Positions 25,013 to 34,800 of a stretch of DNA of 56,515 nucleotides are shown here, one piece after another. Positions within the stretch are counted from its first letter, which is position 1, and every line of letters starts with the position of its first letter. The stretch comes from Mucilaginibacter kameinonensis (GTDB lineage Bacteria > Bacteroidota > Bacteroidia > Sphingobacteriales > Sphingobacteriaceae). The stretch is from NCBI RefSeq assembly GCF_003675385.1, contig NZ_RCWZ01000010.1, positions 1-56,515 on the forward strand. The letters are read 5' to 3'. Position numbers and translations under genes: made by a program. The notes below the pieces were generated by a model. The model was not told the DNA's origin. It did not search any database and worked only from the letters and a program-made list of their open reading frames with translations.

Positions 25013-25993
25013 TTACTTATTGCGCTCGGTCGTAAACCTCACCAGTTGTTCCAATCCGCGGTGCGAATCACTATCGGGGAAAGTATTCAGAATCTCGAAA
25101 GCCTCATCCTGGAAACGTTTCATTTGGGTTTCGGCATATTGAAGGCCGCCCGTATCTTTTACAAACCTGATGATCTCTGCTATTTTTTTAGGATCCTCGT
25201 TATGGTTTTTTACCAGGTTTATCACACGCTTTTTTTCTGAACTGCTACAGTTGGCCAGGGCGTAAATAAGCGGCAGGGTAACCTTTTTCTCTTTAATATC
25301 GATACCTAATGGTTTACCCACATCATCAGTACCAAAATCAAACATATCATCCTTGATCTGGAACGCAATACCTATCTTTTCGCCAAAAAGGCGCATTTTC
25401 TCAACCACCTCATCACTTGCTCCGGCAGATGCAGCCCCACAGGCGCAGCACGACGCGATAAGCGAGGCTGTTTTTTGCCTGATCACATCGTAATAAACAG
25501 GTTCGCCAATATCCATGCGGCGCACCTTTTCTATCTGCATCAGCTCGCCCTCGCTCATTTGCTTAACGGCATCAGACACGATGCGGAGCAATTGGAAATC
25601 ATTATTATCGATAGAAAGCAACAAGCCTTTTGACAGCAGGTAATCGCCTACCAAAACGGCTATTTTGTTTTTCCATAAAGCGTTGATAGAGAAAAAGCCA
25701 CGGCGCTGGTAAGAGTTATCAACCACGTCATCATGCACAAGCGACGCGGTATGCAATAGTTCAACCAATGCAGCCCCACGATGCGTTGCCTCATTGATGC
25801 CCCCACAGATGCTGGCCGAAAAAAACACGAACATGGGGCGGATCTGCTTGCCTTTACGCTTTACAATATAATGCGTGATACGGTCAAGCAGCGGAACAGA
25901 ACTTTTCATCGAGGTCCTGAATTTCTCCTCAAACGCATCAATATCAGCAGCTATAGGTTTTTTAATGTCGTTGATGCTCAGCATTTCAACCAA
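25013..25993 (-). CDS. All-trans polyprenyl diphosphate synthase (IspB/GerC3-like)
   Basis: A 326-aa isoprenyl diphosphate synthase extending allylic diphosphates with IPP. The two Mg-binding aspartate motifs are present: VHDDVVDNSYQRRG (first DDxxD) and KDDMFDFG (second). Supporting motifs are GKQIRPM near the N-terminus, LVGDYLLSKG and GKPLGIDIKEKKVTLPLIYAL. The size fits long-chain synthases that make the menaquinone side chain (C30-C40); chain length cannot be read reliably from sequence. A promoter-like TATGTTTG lies on the minus strand at 26043-26036. Confidence 0.9.
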   Translation of the reverse strand: MVEMLSINDIKKPIAADIDAFEEKFRTSMKSSVPLLDRITHYIVKRKGKQIRPMFVFFSASICGGINEATHRGAALVELLHTASLVHDDVVDNSYQRRGFFSINALWKNKIAVLVGDYLLSKGLLLSIDNNDFQLLRIVSDAVKQMSEGELMQIEKVRRMDIGEPVYYDVIRQKTASLIASCCACGAASAGASDEVVEKMRLFGEKIGIAFQIKDDMFDFGTDDVGKPLGIDIKEKKVTLPLIYALANCSSSEKKRVINLVKNHNEDPKKIAEIIRFVKDTGGLQYAETQMKRFQDEAFEILNTFPDSDSHRGLEQLVRFTTERNK

Positions 25994-26035
25994 AACAGTA
26001 TTTTATGTTAACCACCGCCATGTGACAGTGCGCAG

Positions 26036-26065
26036 CAAACATAAGCTAAAATTATTTATCTGCAT
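26036..26065 (-). promoter_or_regulatory. Promoter-like -7 element of the polyprenyl synthase gene
   Basis: On the minus strand TATGTTTG (26043-26036) matches TAnnTTTG exactly. The -33 position at 19 nt reads ATG instead of TTG (26065-26063). It lies about 43 nt upstream of the start codon. Confidence 0.45.
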
Positions 26066-26162
26066 TAATGCCTACTATTTTTTACTCAAATTAAACCAAA
26101 GCGCGCTATTACAGTCATACTAACTCGAGTGCAATTTTTGTAAGTAGAGTTAAGTTTTTGTG

Positions 26163-26197
26163 AAAGCGAGGTCGGTTAAAACGGACTTCGCTTTTTT
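26163..26197 (+). terminator. Orphan plus-strand terminator-like hairpin
   Basis: AAAGCGAGGTC pairs with GGACTTCGCTTT apart from one G-T pair, and is followed by TTTTTT on the plus strand. No plus-strand gene lies upstream before position 19668, so it would end either an unannotated short transcript or nothing. Confidence 0.5.
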
Positions 26198-26198
26198 A

Positions 26199-26228
26199 TT
26201 GATACTTAGGGCAAATATTTTACCTTTG
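26199..26228 (+). promoter_or_regulatory. Promoter of tRNA-Ser, exact consensus
   Basis: TTG (26199-26201), a 19-nt spacer and TACCTTTG (26221-26228) match the Bacteroidota consensus exactly. The tRNA begins 17 nt downstream. The box context TACCTTTGCA is the same as in rrn promoter P1 at 312-319. Confidence 0.85.
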
Positions 26229-26245
26229 CACTCCACTATTTACAC

Positions 26246-26333
26246 GGAGAGGTGTCTGAGTGGTCGAAAGAGCACGCCTGGAAAGTGTGTATACTCCAAA
26301 AGGGTATCGAGGGTTCGAATCCCTCCCTCTCCG
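26246..26333 (+). tRNA. tRNA-Ser(GGA)
   Basis: An 88-nt class II tRNA. Acceptor GGAGAGG (26246-26252) pairs with CCTCTCC (26326-26332), with discriminator G. The anticodon loop CTGGAAA gives GGA at 26280-26282. The long variable arm typical of tRNA-Ser and the T-loop GGTTCGAAT are present. CCA is not encoded. It marks the border between the core-like left half and the glycan-utilisation genes. Confidence 0.95.
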
Positions 26334-26597
26334 CTGATTTTCATACCAAATTATTGCAAAGCCTGCAAAATAAGTAATTGCAGGCTTTTGTTTTATGTCA
26401 AATGCTCAAAATTGCCATCGATCAGCATCAAAAAAGAGAGTGATGAGGCGAGTAAATTTGAGGATTTACGCCAATTGAGGTAATTAGCTGACCAACATTG
26501 CAAAAGAGGTTGGCATCCAAAACGACGAAACTTCTGATAATATTAAAAATCATACTGGACAATAACCTCCACCTGAGGTAGAGGCCATTGTCAATCT
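26334..26597. other. Intergenic remnant between tRNA-Ser and PUL1
   Basis: No intact gene is seen. Short open stretches on the plus strand (such as LTNIAKEVGI near 26490-26519) look like scraps of a lost gene but identify nothing. An imperfect hairpin, GACAAT..CCTC with GAGG..ATTGTC (26558-26592), lies directly after the GH2 stop codon and may end PUL1 transcription on the minus strand. Confidence 0.4.
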
Positions 26598-28682
26598 TCA
26601 ATTTTTCAGCGTCCATTCAATAGAATCACTTTGTAGTTTCCCTTTAAAATACCCTTCGGCCCTGAGCTTATTTACGCCCTTAACCAGGTTGACGTTTTTA
26701 AATACAAAATCGTGTTTAGTTGTACCCATTTCTGCCTCATTTAATTTTTTACCGTTGAGGTAAAGCGTAACGTTTGAGGTATTGGCAAATACTTTTACAG
26801 TAGTTACTGCCTCTGCCCTGTCCGCGTTTCTGCGGCCGCTGATATAAAGTACAGGCTCCTGGCTCCAATTGGCTTTGTACCAGTAAAACGCATCCTTTTT
26901 GATTTTACGGTCATAAGTAACCAAACCTTTCATATTGCGGGCGGGCACACCGCCGCCGTTGGCCGATGGTACCGAGAAATCAAACATATTCCACACATAT
27001 GAGGCTACCAGGTATGGATGCTTTTCGATAATACCCCATTGTACTTCGTGAAATTTTGTCTGAAATGTTTCGGGCCAAAACTGGCCCGACGGATCACCGC
27101 TATCGCCTACATTTTCCTGCTGCTGATTAACATTGGCCTCTGTGCCGTACTCCGAAAGTACAACTTTATAATTCGGATAATCTTTTTCCAGCCCGGTAAC
27201 CCGATCTTCTAAATCGGGGATCTTCCCTTCGTACCAGCCGTAATATCGGTTCATGCCCTGTATATCAGCAGCAAGGTTTGACGGCCGGTTTATTTCGCCG
27301 TAACCACTTACGCTGGCGGTAAACCTGCCTGGATCTTCTGTTTTGGCGATATCGTTCAACTCTCTCGTTAAAACCGGCACGAAACCATCAGGCGAGCTGG
27401 AGTAAACCTCGTTATGCAAACCCCAATTATATATGGACGGATGATTATAGTTCTGCCTGATGAGTTCGGTTAACTGCTGTTTGGCATTATCTCCTTCCTG
27501 CGTAGAAACCGCGTTTACAAATGGAATTTCGGCCCATATCACAAAACCCATACTGTCGCATTTAGCATAAATATATTCTGCTTGCTGATAGTGCGCGAAA
27601 CGGATGGAGGTTGCGCCAATTTCGTAGATCATATCAAGATCATTTTGATGCTGGGCATTGCTCAGGGCACTTCCATAGTCCTGCCATTCCTGGTGGCGGC
27701 AAACCCCATACAAGCGATACGGCTGCCCATTCAGATAAAAACCTTTGCTTGGAACTATCGAAAAATAACGAAGGCCAAGAGGCTGTGTCACCTCATCTAT
27801 TGTTTTACCATCTTTAACAATAGCAGTAGTAAGCGAATACAGATAGGGATCTTTCCGGCCATTCCACAAGTGCGGATTATTTACCTGTAATTGCTGATTA
27901 ACGATATTTATTCCCTGAGGCTGTACATTTTGCTGTTGCTGTACCTGCTTAATGATGATGCCGCTTTTATCGCGGATGGTGGTTTTTACAGTAATTTGCT
28001 GTACCTGCCTTTCTTTATTCTCAACTTTAGCCGTTACCGAAATATTTGCCTTTTTATTATTTACATCCTGTTTAATATAAATACCTGGCGATGCGTAATC
28101 TGTTGTGGTTACGTTAATTTTGCTGGTGACAATAAGACTTGCCGGACGGTAAATGCCACCATAAACGCCAAACAGCTTGTTATTGATGGGGATGATATCC
28201 GGCCGCTCCTCGTTATTTACTTTGACCAAAACGGTATTGGTAGTATCGTATCTTAACGAGTTGCTGATCTCAAAACAAAATGCCGAATAAGCGCCTTTAT
28301 GCGTACCTACCAGTTTATTATTAATATACACGTCGGCAACAGTTCCCACACCTTCAAAACGAATAAACACCCTTTTATCCTTCCATTCCTGCCTGGCTAC
28401 AAGGCTTTTGCGGTAAAATGCATCGCCGGTATAAAAGTTTTTCCCTTTCTGAATATCCTTGTTATTCCAGGTGTGGGGTACGTTGACGCTTTCCCAGTCG
28501 CTGCCTGCAATAGCAATGTTGGTTTTATAAGTTGCCTTTTTAAATTGCCAATCCTGGTTAAAGGGTATAACCTGCCGGGAGCAATTTGAACCATTAACAC
28601 CCTGAGCATTCTGAAATGCATTCACTTTTAAACCCAAACACAGGTTTATTATTAAAAACAGGATGATGTTTGTAGTACGCAT
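26598..28682 (-). CDS. Glycoside hydrolase family 2 (beta-galactosidase-like), PUL1
   Basis: Exported GH2 enzyme of 694 aa, last gene of PUL1. I chose the ATG at 28682 because it begins a proper signal peptide (MRTTNIILFLIINLCLG); the ATG at 28736 would add 18 unlikely residues and overlap the fucosidase gene. A sugar-binding jelly-roll (DWESVNVPHTWN, FEGVGTVADVYINNKLVG) and an immunoglobulin-like domain precede the barrel. Acid/base Glu is in NWGLHNEVY and the nucleophile Glu in VVLSEYGTE. GH2 covers beta-galactosidases, glucuronidases and mannosidases. Pairing with an alpha-fucosidase makes beta-galactosidase on a fucosylated glycan likely. It starts 25 nt after GH29 stops. Confidence 0.85.
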   Translation of the reverse strand: MRTTNIILFLIINLCLGLKVNAFQNAQGVNGSNCSRQVIPFNQDWQFKKATYKTNIAIAGSDWESVNVPHTWNNKDIQKGKNFYTGDAFYRKSLVARQEWKDKRVFIRFEGVGTVADVYINNKLVGTHKGAYSAFCFEISNSLRYDTTNTVLVKVNNEERPDIIPINNKLFGVYGGIYRPASLIVTSKINVTTTDYASPGIYIKQDVNNKKANISVTAKVENKERQVQQITVKTTIRDKSGIIIKQVQQQQNVQPQGINIVNQQLQVNNPHLWNGRKDPYLYSLTTAIVKDGKTIDEVTQPLGLRYFSIVPSKGFYLNGQPYRLYGVCRHQEWQDYGSALSNAQHQNDLDMIYEIGATSIRFAHYQQAEYIYAKCDSMGFVIWAEIPFVNAVSTQEGDNAKQQLTELIRQNYNHPSIYNWGLHNEVYSSSPDGFVPVLTRELNDIAKTEDPGRFTASVSGYGEINRPSNLAADIQGMNRYYGWYEGKIPDLEDRVTGLEKDYPNYKVVLSEYGTEANVNQQQENVGDSGDPSGQFWPETFQTKFHEVQWGIIEKHPYLVASYVWNMFDFSVPSANGGGVPARNMKGLVTYDRKIKKDAFYWYKANWSQEPVLYISGRRNADRAEAVTTVKVFANTSNVTLYLNGKKLNEAEMGTTKHDFVFKNVNLVKGVNKLRAEGYFKGKLQSDSIEWTLKN

Positions 28683-28707
28683 AAATGTAACTTCATATAA
28701 TGTATTG

Positions 28708-30156
28708 TTATGTTTTTGCCTTTTGATACTGTGCACCGCTGTTTTTACCGCTATCTGTCGTTTCTATAACAATAACAAAAGGGCGTTTGAATGATTGCTG
28801 TTTCAGGTGGATGAAATAAACTGAAGTACCGATTTCTTCAGGTGCGTAGTTTTGCCCGGGCTTCCCAAGATCATATGCCTTAGCAATAGCTGTATGGGAT
28901 GGCATTACTACATTTAACGCACCGGAAACGGGCACATTAAATACCAACATATAAATTTTATTAGTACCAGTTTTCTTGATATAATACCCCCAGTCCTGTT
29001 TAACAAGGCCGGCGTATTCACCATTATAAATAGCTTCGCTGTTGGCATCCATCCATGCTCCTATTCCCTTTGCAAGGTCCAGCTCTTCTGTTCTTAAAGT
29101 ACCATCGGGCTTCGGCCCAAAGTTGAGCACAAAATTACCGTCGAGCGAAACGCATTTGGCAAGCATCTCCAGTAATTCATCCGTAGTTTTAATATGCCCC
29201 CTCCATACCTTGCTGTATCCCCACTGGTTTTCGGGCACAGTCATTACGCAATCCCAGTCGTTTCCGTGTACATCCGCTATCTTCTCCGGTATTTTGCGCT
29301 CCCAGCCCTGCTCATAATCTCCCATCATATTTCCATTGGAGTCAAAATGCCGTTTACCATGTTCGTCGGCCCTGAAACGGCTGCCAATGATCAATCCAGG
29401 GTGCATTGCCCTCATCTCCTTTTCAAGCGAATCGGCAAAGGCGGCTTGTTTCACCCATGATTTATCCCAGGTGCCATCAAACCATAAACCTTTGGCGCTG
29501 GGATATAGTGTAAGCAATTCCAGCAGCTGGTTGCGTGTAAACTGTTTAAAACGGTCAAAAGCGATGCTGTCTTCCCGGGTTTTAATATCATACCGCCAGT
29601 CGGGATTGTGCCAGTCCATAATAGAGAAGTATAATATCACATCGATACCCCGCTTGTCATAAGCGTTTACCAGCGGCCCTATAATATCTTTTTTATATGG
29701 AGAGTTAGCAACAGTAAAATTGGTATACTTACTTGGCCACAGACAAAAGCCGTCATGGTGTTTTGTTGTAATGGTTACGTACTTTACTCCCATTTGCTTA
29801 GCTGTTTCAGCCCATGATTCAGCATTGAATTTGGTTGGGTTAAATTGATACATCAATGAATCGTAGGCCGCGGCCGATACCTCTTTCCATGATTTTATCC
29901 ATTCGGCAGCACCGTTATATTGTTTACCTTTCCATTCACCTGCGGGGATGGAATACAAGCCCCAATGTATAAACTGTCCTAAACCGTAAGCCCGCCATTT
30001 TTCCATGGTGGCATCTGTTCTGCGCCCAATGTGGTGTGCGCCATGCTGCAGGGCAATAAGTTTTTGTGTCGTAGTTGCCGCTTGCTGCGCGTTTACACTT
30101 GCAGCATTCATGCAACTCCATGCAATTGCTGTAATCAGGATTGCTTTTTTTTTCAT
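28708..30156 (-). CDS. Alpha-L-fucosidase, GH29 (subfamily A-like), PUL1
   Basis: Exported 482-aa fucosidase with signal peptide ending AASVNAQQ. The GH29 pattern is clear: GLGQFIHWGLYSIPAGEW, YVTITTKHHDGFCLWPS and nucleophile Asp in KGLWFDGTWDKSW. The acid/base cannot be located with confidence. There is no carbohydrate-binding domain; the C-terminus is a short beta-sandwich. It probably removes terminal alpha-L-fucose before the GH2 enzyme acts on the exposed sugar. It is the first enzyme gene after SusD, separated by a 63-nt gap that holds a strong hairpin. Confidence 0.88.
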   Translation of the reverse strand: MKKKAILITAIAWSCMNAASVNAQQAATTTQKLIALQHGAHHIGRRTDATMEKWRAYGLGQFIHWGLYSIPAGEWKGKQYNGAAEWIKSWKEVSAAAYDSLMYQFNPTKFNAESWAETAKQMGVKYVTITTKHHDGFCLWPSKYTNFTVANSPYKKDIIGPLVNAYDKRGIDVILYFSIMDWHNPDWRYDIKTREDSIAFDRFKQFTRNQLLELLTLYPSAKGLWFDGTWDKSWVKQAAFADSLEKEMRAMHPGLIIGSRFRADEHGKRHFDSNGNMMGDYEQGWERKIPEKIADVHGNDWDCVMTVPENQWGYSKVWRGHIKTTDELLEMLAKCVSLDGNFVLNFGPKPDGTLRTEELDLAKGIGAWMDANSEAIYNGEYAGLVKQDWGYYIKKTGTNKIYMLVFNVPVSGALNVVMPSHTAIAKAYDLGKPGQNYAPEEIGTSVYFIHLKQQSFKRPFVIVIETTDSGKNSGAQYQKAKT

Positions 30157-30181
30157 ACTCAGTTCTCTTTGTAATACATCA

Positions 30182-30214
30182 ACCTAAGCCGCCACAAAAC
30201 GCAGCGGCTTAGGT
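30182..30214 (-). terminator. Hairpin between susD and enzyme genes, PUL1
   Basis: ACCTAAGCCGC (30182-30192) and GCGGCTTAGGT (30204-30214) form a perfect 11-bp stem. There is no T tract on the minus strand, so it is more likely an mRNA-stabilising or partial-termination element than a full terminator. PUL2 has an equivalent at 45402-45424. Confidence 0.55.
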
Positions 30215-30219
30215 AAGTT

Positions 30220-31788
30220 TTAATATCCGGGGTTTTGTGTTAGTGTTGCACCTTTGTTTACATCAATTTCTGATTGCGGAATAGGCAACAGCATGTTGAT
30301 ATCCTTGATCGAGCCGGCCGAGGTTGGGTTATATTTTTTCACCCGCTCAACCAGGGTTCCGGTTCTCATTAAAGTAATACGCCTGTCTTCTTCGCCAATA
30401 AGCTCGCGGGCGCGCTCATCCAGAATAAAATCCATATTAATATCTGATGTCTGTACCTGCGGAGCATTTGCCCTTGTACGAAGCATATTGATATTGCTGG
30501 CAGCCCCTGTTAAATTGCCCTGCTTAAATTGTGCTTCGGCCAATAAAAGGTATGTTTCGCCAAGGCGCATATAGATCCTGTCTTTATAAGTGATTGTGCC
30601 AAAAGGATCAGCATTGGTATATGAGTACCACTTGGTGGTGTGCGCATACATATTTTGAATGGTATCGGTATTGGAAGTAACTACCGCCGGCTTGCCATAA
30701 TTGGCAGATGAGGGGTCGTTATAGTAATATTTACGCCTGATATTATAACTGGAATTACGCATATCGTTGCTCAGGTTCAGGTTATATGTCCACCAGTTGG
30801 TCGGCCTTATCCTACCTATTCCACGCCCGCCCAATGAATCTGCTACGATCATGCCCGGTATGTTTACGTAGAACGGCACCCAAACCCTGCGGTGCTGGTC
30901 GGTTGGGCTATATCCGCCCGGTATGTTGGCCTCTTCAACCACCCAAATAGCTTCGGTATTGCCCTGGCTCCTGCGCATATTACCGTAAATAAACATATCA
31001 GAAAAAGCATCACCAGGTTTCAGGGAATTGATTCCATAACGATTGTTTACCAACTTATACAAACCGCTTGCTATGATCTTGTTCAACTGAGCTTCGGCAA
31101 GATCTGGTTTGTTGGCCCTTAAATAGGTTACCGCCAATAGTTGCATGGCCGCAGCACTATTTATTCTTCCTTCGGCGACAACATGCGCTGCATCGGGTAG
31201 GTTTGTTGCAGCGAATGTAAGGTCGCTGACCTGCAAATTTATGATCGTATCTAAGGGCGCCCTCACATAATCTGTTTTAGGTGCTGTAACCGGAACCGTT
31301 ATAAGCGGTACACCGCCAAACAAAGTAGATAGAAAATTATAAGCATATGCCCTGAAAAACCTGGCTTCGGCCACATAACCATTAACCTGGGCAGGTGTTA
31401 AACTTGTATTGCCTGATTGAGCCGCTTGTATTATTACGTTAGAGGCATTGATAACCTGGTAGCCCCAGCGCCAGAAACCAAGGGCAGCAACATCCTGCGA
31501 ATTTAATTGCGAATAGGTTTCATATGGCGCCATAGCCGCTGTGGTTTGCCCGTTACGGGCCACATCGGTACCTGTTTGCATCAGCGCTATGATTCCCTGA
31601 TCACCTTCATACTGATCGCGGACCGTTTTTTGCAAACCTGCAACTGCAGCTTCAAAACTCAGGGCATCTTTTAAGGTAGACGGTGTAAACTGTGTTCTGA
31701 CATCCTCATCCAGAAAACTCTTTTTACAAGAATTAAATGTGAGTATGGCTATCAGACTTATAAAGAGTAATGAATAAATACTTTTCAT
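30220..31788 (-). CDS. SusD/RagB outer-membrane glycan-binding lipoprotein, PUL1
   Basis: A 522-aa surface lipoprotein that captures glycans and closes over the SusC channel. Lipobox LTFNSCKKS puts the lipidated Cys near residue 20. The N-terminal SusD-like region has RFFRAYAYNFLSTLFGGVPLI, the TPR-like helical core contains LRANKPDLAEAQLNKII, and the protein ends in the family signature LTQNPGY. Length is normal. It is coupled to SusC with a 15-nt gap. The substrate is not readable from the sequence; the downstream GH29 and GH2 suggest a fucosylated galactoside. Confidence 0.93.
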   Translation of the reverse strand: MKSIYSLLFISLIAILTFNSCKKSFLDEDVRTQFTPSTLKDALSFEAAVAGLQKTVRDQYEGDQGIIALMQTGTDVARNGQTTAAMAPYETYSQLNSQDVAALGFWRWGYQVINASNVIIQAAQSGNTSLTPAQVNGYVAEARFFRAYAYNFLSTLFGGVPLITVPVTAPKTDYVRAPLDTIINLQVSDLTFAATNLPDAAHVVAEGRINSAAAMQLLAVTYLRANKPDLAEAQLNKIIASGLYKLVNNRYGINSLKPGDAFSDMFIYGNMRRSQGNTEAIWVVEEANIPGGYSPTDQHRRVWVPFYVNIPGMIVADSLGGRGIGRIRPTNWWTYNLNLSNDMRNSSYNIRRKYYYNDPSSANYGKPAVVTSNTDTIQNMYAHTTKWYSYTNADPFGTITYKDRIYMRLGETYLLLAEAQFKQGNLTGAASNINMLRTRANAPQVQTSDINMDFILDERARELIGEEDRRITLMRTGTLVERVKKYNPTSAGSIKDINMLLPIPQSEIDVNKGATLTQNPGY

Positions 31789-31803
31789 GATTCTAATTTC
31801 TAA

Positions 31804-34800
31804 TTATTGTAAAGTAATGTTAACACCCAGCACTACGGTGGCTACCAGCGGGTAAAATGAACTGCTTTGGTTGCCTGCATAGTTATAAAAATCGGTTTCG
31901 GGGTCCCAGCCTAACCATTTCGAGAACGTTGCGATATTTCGACCGCTGGCATAAACCTGTAAGTTGGAAATCTTTAAATCTCGCAGTACCTCTTTGGAAA
32001 AACTGTAGCTTAAAGTAACATCCTTAATGCGGGTGTACGAACCTGAAACGGGGTACGTGTATTGCCTTGAGTTGGTATAACTTAACGATGGCCTGGTGTT
32101 ACTTTGATTGGCCGCGGTCCAGTAACCTATCCCGGCCGGCAGGTTGATACGACCGGCCTGATCCCGATAATCATAAATAGGATTAGGCTTAAGTGCTCCC
32201 TGAAACGTTTGTACAAATGCGCTTAGCGAAAAGCTTTTATACCTGAAAGTATTGGTCATACCGGCAATGTATTTGGGCAAACGTGAACCCAGGTAGGTTT
32301 TGTCGGCGGTGTTGATCTTACCGTCGCCATTTAAATCGGCGAATTTCAGATCGCCGGGCTTGGCGCTCGGGTCAACAGTAAAGTCATCACCTTTTTGCCA
32401 AACACCAATCAGCTTATAATCATATACTGCCTGCAGCTGTTTACCCAGGAACAGGTTATTGGTGATATCATCCTTATTATCACCATAAAGTTGAACCAGT
32501 TTATTACGGTTGGCAGAAAAGTTAACGTTGGTTTCCCAGCTGAAGTCACTGTTTTGAATATTGCGGCTGGTGATGGAAAATTCGATCCCCTTATTAGCTG
32601 TTCGGCCTATATTATCTAAAATAGTAGTATAACCGGTGATGTAAGGTATTTTACGCGACAATAGCAAATTGTACGTTTTAGTATCATAAGCATCAACAGA
32701 ACCACTGATCCGGTCTTTTAAAATGGAAAAATCGATACCAAAGTTAAATCCTTTGGTACTCTCCCATTTTAAATTGCCGTTACCTATAGCGCTCGGGTTT
32801 AATCCGATAGTTGTGGTACTACCATAGATGTATTGCGTTGAGGCCAGCGTTGTCAAGGTGTTATAAGATGATACCCCCTGGTTACCCGAAATACCATAAG
32901 AAGCCCGCAATTTCAGTGCTGATATTGCTGATACGCCTTTCATAAACGATTCTTCGGTTAAATTCCAGGCTACCGCGACCGATGGAAATGTACCGTACTT
33001 ATTGGCGGGGCTAAATCCCGAAAAGCCATCGCGACGGGCAGTAGCGGTAAAAAGGTACTTTCCGGCGTAAGAATAATTGATCCGTGCCATTTGCGACAGC
33101 AAGGTACTTTGTGTATAACTTGAAGTGGTTTGCTGTATTTGTGCTGAACCTAAATTGTAAAAGTTGGTAAGGTCATTGATAAAGGTATTGGCGTTTAAAG
33201 CATTGCTCAAAGTATAATCCTTTTGTGAGCTGTATAACCCCGTAAAATCAATGCTGTGTTTGCCAAAGCTACGGCTGTAGTTCACAATATTTTCTATAAG
33301 CCAATGGTTACTTTCGGCATTGGTCATTGTAGCGTGCCCGATGGCATCACCCGTGTTTCTGCCGGTATAATCGCCTGTCATGGCCGGGTTATAGGCATAA
33401 CCAGTATTTAGCCTGTATTTAAACCCTTTAATGAACGCAGGCTTAATTTCTGCATAAAAATTACCGTTCCAGGTTCTGTTTTTGCTAACGGTGGGTTGGT
33501 AAAGGCCTAATAACGGGTTGGTATAGAGCGCGTCCGGATACATCGGGTAGATCTGGTAATCTCCCTGTGCGTTATATTCCTGGCCATAGGGGCTCATCAC
33601 GGTAGCCATATATAAATTACTTTTGCCGCCGTCATAATTGTTATTATTAAAAAACATATTGGTACCAGCGTTTAGCCAGTCGGTAATTTTAGCATCAAGG
33701 TTTCCGCGAACATTAAAGCGATTGAACTGATATCCTTTCAGAATGCCTTTTTCTTTGGTATAATCTCCCGAAACATAATACTTAACATCGGCTGTGCCGC
33801 CAGATACGTTTAAAGAATGATTTTGAATGAAACCCTGCTGTGATATCGCTTTTATCCAATCGGTTTCCTTACCATTTTTATAATTGTCTTGCTCATACAG
33901 GTTTGGAACCGGAGCGGCTGTTTTGCCAGCCTGTTCATCATAATCAAGGTTTTTTTGCACATATTCGGCCCCGCCCATAGGTTTCACCTCGTGCGACATG
34001 TATTCGGGGCCTGCCCAGGCATTGTACTGAACTGATGGCTTACCCGTTTTACCCTTTTTTGTGGTAACAATAATCACCCCGTTTGATCCCCTTGTACCGT
34101 AAATAGCTGTAGCCGATGCATCTTTCAGCACCTGGACTGACTCCACATCGTTGGTATTGATATCATTATAGGAGCCATTATAAGGCACTCCGTCCAACAC
34201 AACCAAAGGAGAATTACTGGCCGTAATGGAATGCAGCCCACGAACATAAATTGAGCTTACCGAACCTGGCGCCGACGAACCGGATGTTATATTGATACCA
34301 GGAACAGCACCTTCAATTGATTGCAGGATATTGGTGACCGGCAAATTTTCCAGCCGCTGTTTGGAAACAGAGATAATAGCCCCAGTAACATCACTTTTTT
34401 TCTGGCTTCCGTAACCTATCACAACTACCTGCGACAATTCTCTTGAAGTTTCTTTTAATACAACACGCAGCGTTGTTTGGTTATTTACCGCAATTTCCTG
34501 CTGAAGATAACCTATTGATGTAACGAGCAGTACCCCGGCAGATGGAACATCTTTCAATTCAAATTTACCATCAGCATCAGACATTGTTCCTTTGCTGCCG
34601 TCTTTTAGCTTTACCGTTGCTCCGGGTATAGGTCGCCCGGTTGAATCAATAACGATGCCTTTAACGGTGATCATTGAAACTTCCGTACTGCCTGCACCGG
34701 CAGCAGAATTATTGCCCGCTTGTTTTTCAGCAGCCTTTATAACAATTGTTTTTTCAAAAAAAATATAGCTTAAGGCTTTACCGTCAATACAGTTTTTTAT

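Noticed and set aside
26160..26483. 107-aa plus-strand frame around the tRNA
   Set aside because: It reads through tRNA-Ser and its promoter, so coding use is very unlikely.
28683..28736. Earlier start for the GH2 gene
   Set aside because: It would precede the signal peptide with 18 polar residues and overlap the upstream fucosidase gene.
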